DNA of 64,000 nt from Scatophagus argus (lineage: Eukaryota; Chordata; Actinopteri; Scatophagidae): positions 15,279,950 through 15,343,949 of the forward strand of contig NC_058502.1 of NCBI RefSeq assembly GCF_020382885.2, written 5' to 3'. Position numbers and translations under genes: made by a program. Shown piece by piece: positions 60,748 through 64,000 of this stretch. Numbering within the stretch: position 1 is the first letter of the stretch; each line of letters opens with the position of its first letter. The notes under the pieces were generated by a model that had not been told where the DNA came from, ran no database searches, and saw only the letters and a list, made by a program, of their open reading frames with translations.

Positions 60748-62818
60748 TCACTTTCCAAAGCCCTTGATAGTCATGGGTGCCTGAAACCACACATAATCCT
60801 GCCAGTCTGAACCCTCTGCCTTTAGTTCCTTACAGGTACTGGGATCAGTGGACAGAGCAATAATCTGGTTCTTTATACGGGTTGGCACTTTGAATTGTAG
60901 TTTAGGGCGGAACCAACCTACACCGCAATCCCTGTGAGCCAGCACCAAGACTGTGGTGGGCATTAAACGAACAGGTCTGGTGTCAGACAAAAGGTCAGCT
61001 ACGAAAAGAGTGCGGAAGAGTTGCCTTAAGCAGGAGGATACTCGTAGACATTGATCTCCACCAGCTACTTCCAGAGCCTCCATGTTGATCTCATACAGCT
61101 CTTTGGGAAGGATGAGGGAGCCACCCATTAGCAGCAGCACACGTGGCACCCTGCTAAGGGAAAACAACACCTCCAGCTGCTGCAGCACCTCCTCTAGCTC
61201 CTGAAGGGTCTGTTGACACTTGCGCCAATCCATGTCTGCAGACTGCATTGGTCTCCGACCCACTATGTCTTTATCCTAAAAACCAGACACTTTTAGTTAA
61301 TCTCAAATCTACAACATTTCTTCATTTATGAACATGTGATGTGCAGTATGACAATCCGTTCACCTGCACTGAGGCTTGCTGTTTCTTCTGGGAGTATACC
61401 AGCTGGTCATATGTCATGGGTAGTTGCTGCCTCTGATAGAGAATGCACTTGAGAATCTCGCTGACAAAGCGGCAGCAGCCTTCTTGAGTTACTGTGCCAG
61501 GGAAGACCACACTCACATAGCCTTCCTCCTGTGCTCTTCTCTTCACCTCAGCATCACCGTCCTCTGTGTTACTGTGATGCTTACTGGCAGTCACATTGGA
61601 ATCTTGCAAACTTGACTGACCAGAAGTGTCCTCTTCTTGGGTGTTATCTGTCCAAATGATGACCAGCATATTGTCATTAGGGTGAGCAATGGACCCATCT
61701 CGCTCAATTTTAGCTAGTTAAATGTTGATGAAATCTAGCAAGGCCATTGTTCTAATAAAGGCACTGTGCCCAATAGTAAGCAATGAGTACAAAATGACAT
61801 CTTCAAATGTCTTGTTTTGAGGAAGCAACAGTCCAAAACCCAAAGACATTTAATTAACCATGATAAAAAAACAGTGGAAAAAAGACAGCGGTTGGAGCTT
61901 TATCTTCTGCTATATCTATTTAAAACCAGTAACGATTCTTCATTAATAACTGATTATCAATCAGTCAGTTGAATAATTTCGACTCTAATGCTGTTAGATA
62001 CATGTAGTGGGTTAAAAAGTTCAGTATATACCTTTGAAATGGAGGGGAAAAGAAAGTATGATGCTGCATAAAATGGAAGTACTCAGAGTACCTCAAAACA
62101 GTACAAGTAACGTTACGGTACTTCCCTAATTGTGGTTAATTACTTTCTACAACTGCTACCTCAAAATAACATGGCTGCATTAGCTATACAACATTTTATG
62201 ATAAATACAATGTCAGCTTGTGATCTGTAAATGTAGTTCTACATTACTTAAGAGAGCAAAAGGGGGGCATGTTAACAACAACCTCGGCACTTTCTTCCCC
62301 TCTGTGAAAATGAAAATGTTGCGTTTTCACACAACTGATCACAATATTTTCTGACATTTCGTCAATTTCATACTGAAATTTGGTGTTGGATCTCATAAAC
62401 GTGCTCCTCCCTGATATAACATGGATACCCCCATCGCCAGTTACATACCTGCTGAGGACATAGCGGTGTTTTCCTTGTCTTCAGCGTTGACTAAAATATG
62501 ATGTTTTGAATTTAGACGATGCTCAGGTGAGGCACCTTCCAATTCAACTCCATTTTTCGCCTTTACACACGTGTTTATGGCCTTTGGTGAGAGTTGTTGG
62601 CCGATTTCCGCAAAACGTCGGCATGAATTTGAATCGTCGGGAACACTTTGTAATGTTACAATTTTACATGTCACTTTCGGTTCCTCCAGTGTGCTAATGT
62701 CTTTATCCGACGAAAACAAAAGGCACCTCCGTGTTTCATTGCGTCTGTTAACAACAGACTTGTTTTCCACTTCTTCTGAGCATAATGTTGGTTTAAATAT
62801 ATTCGGGTCTTCCGCCAT
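60748..62818 (-). CDS. mad2l1bp: MAD2L1-binding protein (p31comet), distal copy
   Basis: Second copy with the same three exons (62449-62818, 61364-61647, 60748-61275) and an open frame of 393 aa. I see one amino-acid difference, Gly to Asp in EEDTSG at the start of exon 2; the terminal lysine region keeps GFGK through a silent change. The first intron differs by several indels of up to about 20 bases, the fastest-diverging part of the duplication that I noticed. Confidence 0.9.
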
Positions 62819-63255
62819 AGTTTTGAATATCTTCACCGGTTTTCCCCGCAGTGCATCATGGGAAACGTGTAACGATGGCGATGCCGCGTTCACGTACATG
62901 GGGAAAAATTCGCAAACAAATTTCTCTGAAAATTTTGTTTGTCCGCTTACACATTTTTTTAGAATTGAAATTGAAATTAAAATTAAAATTGTTTTCCTGC
63001 ATGAAATCGGTTTGACCACGACTGTCCCCTTTCCTTTCACAAAACAATATAAAACATAGTATTAATTTAAAAAAAAAATGGCCGGGGCACTGTTTATCGA
63101 TTCGTAGCCTGTACATCGCAGTGGCCAGTTTGTGTAGTGCATGGAGAAAAGGAAAACTGGGATCAGGTGTGATAATTAGGTGCAATATACGCTGCACGGT
63201 TGTCTTTTCAAATAAAGAAAAACAGGCCCGTAGAGGTGGCTGACTTTTGTTAATA

Positions 63256-64000
63256 ATGGCTTCAGTACGAGTTGCGGTTCGAGTCCGTCCATTGAACAAA
63301 AGGTCGGTAGGAATGATTGCTTTGCATTTTCTCCAAGCTTTCTAAAAATGAAAAGACAAACACTTACGCTAACTTTTCCACAGAGAAAAGCACTTGTCGT
63401 CCAAGGTGATCGTTTTTATGAAGGGAAACACTACATCTATTCGCAAGGTATTTGAACACAACACAAAAATAGTCTATTCTGCATTCAGTGATGTTTTAGT
63501 AAGCGTGGGCTCTGCATTTGAAACTTAAGCCTTCACCTGTTCGAGGAGATGAGCTCAAGGACAATGGAAAGATCTTTTCATTTGACTTCTCATATGATTC
63601 AACTGACAGAGGCAGACCCACGTTCGCATCCCAGGAGAAGGTAAATGTGCTCCTCTGTTTAGCAGTTTCAACCTTTCGCACAAGTATTTTGTGTTTTATC
63701 TGTCAATGTCTTTTTTAAAAACCTGGCTTTAACAAACAACCTTTTTTTCTGCTGGTTTAGATTTTTCATGACTTGGGGTCTGATGTCCTGAAAGCTGCAT
63801 TTGAGGGTTTCAATGCCTGTGTGTTTGCCTATGGACAAACAGGCTCAGGGAAATCTTACACCATGATGGGCCACACGGTAAGGCCTTCCCTTCCCTTAAA
63901 TTTATCTTGAGAGGTAGTTACTTCATATCCTATTCAGCTTGCATACATGCACGCCCTGTAAATTAGCCCCTCAGTCATCAGGGTCACCCAGAAAATCGCA
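63256..64000 (+). CDS. kif16b: Kinesin-3 motor (KIF16B-like), distal copy, 5' part (continues beyond window)
   Basis: Same exons as the proximal copy: 63256-63302, 63384-63447, 63530-63640, 63761-63877, including the P-loop GQTGSGKS; the window ends in intron 4. Under a simple tandem duplication this copy, not the proximal one, stays joined to the rest of the gene. Encodes the start of the kinesin motor domain, acting on early endosome transport if KIF16B is right; STARD9 and KIF13 are less similar at the N-terminus ([14 protein letters not shown]). Confidence 0.8.

Larger units (their letters stand above)
54942..64000. repeat. Segmental duplication, distal copy (continues past the window end)
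   Basis: Direct repeat of 38703-54941. 54942-56674 matches 38703-40440, and 56675-64000 matches 46168-53499; the 5727 bp between (40441-46167) are absent. Coordinate offset is about 16239 falling to 16234 in the first part and 10497-10507 in the second, showing small indels. No run of N marks either junction. About 1.4 kb of the unit should remain beyond 64000. Confidence 0.9.

Noticed and set aside
1-64000. CRISPR arrays, phage, operons or bacterial mobile systems
   Set aside because: The DNA is clearly animal nuclear sequence with spliced genes; repeats present are microsatellites, MITE/SINE-type elements and one segmental duplication.

Overview
This window is ordinary vertebrate nuclear DNA, most likely from a ray-finned and probably spiny-rayed fish. 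Genes are split into many short exons with GT-AG introns. Introns are a few hundred bases long, promoters are compact and shared, and the interspersed repeats are of types common in teleosts. I see no bacterial, phage, CRISPR or operon-like content and no retrovirus-like element.

Layout. (1) 1-2.5 kb: 3' end of a classical calpain large-subunit gene (+). (2) 5.7-7.8 kb: a divergent ADF/cofilin gene (+). (3) 10.0-24.2 kb: rrbp1, the ER ribosome-binding protein p180 (-), 26 coding exons, encoding about 1148 aa. (4) 24.2-28.4 kb: a stretch with no gene I can support. (5) 28.4-34.7 kb: snx5 (-), sharing a promoter region with mgme1 (+, 35.4-37.2 kb). (6) 37.4-44.2 kb: two tandem glycine N-acyltransferase-like genes (-). 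(7) 45.1-46.7 kb: a cystatin C-type gene (-), head to head with microsomal epoxide hydrolase ephx1 (+, 47.1-49.7 kb). (8) 50.2-52.3 kb: mad2l1bp/p31comet (-), head to head with a kinesin-3 gene that looks like kif16b (+, from 52.8 kb).

The most striking structure is a large direct duplication. The segment 38703-54941 (16.2 kb) is repeated from 54942 to the end of the window at roughly 99% identity by eye. The second copy lacks 5727 bp that correspond to 40441-46167. It therefore has only the first two exons of glyat-like gene 1, no glyat-like gene 2, only exon 1 of the cystatin gene, and full open copies of ephx1 and mad2l1bp plus the start of kif16b. The first kif16b copy is cut off after exon 5 by the duplication junction. 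The divergence is also what one expects between two haplotypes of one fish, so a real recent tandem duplication and an assembly artefact (both haplotypes retained, one with a heterozygous deletion) must both be considered.

The genes are independent housekeeping or metabolic genes, not one pathway. As a neighbourhood they mix genes found on human 20p (DSTN, RRBP1, SNX5, MGME1, CST3, KIF16B), 1q4 (CAPN2, EPHX1) and 6p (MAD2L1BP, GLYATL3), which suggests an old vertebrate linkage group. I found no convincing new biological system. The best leads are the duplication with its deletion, the hybrid and orphan exons it creates, and possible gene conversion between the glyat-like paralogues.
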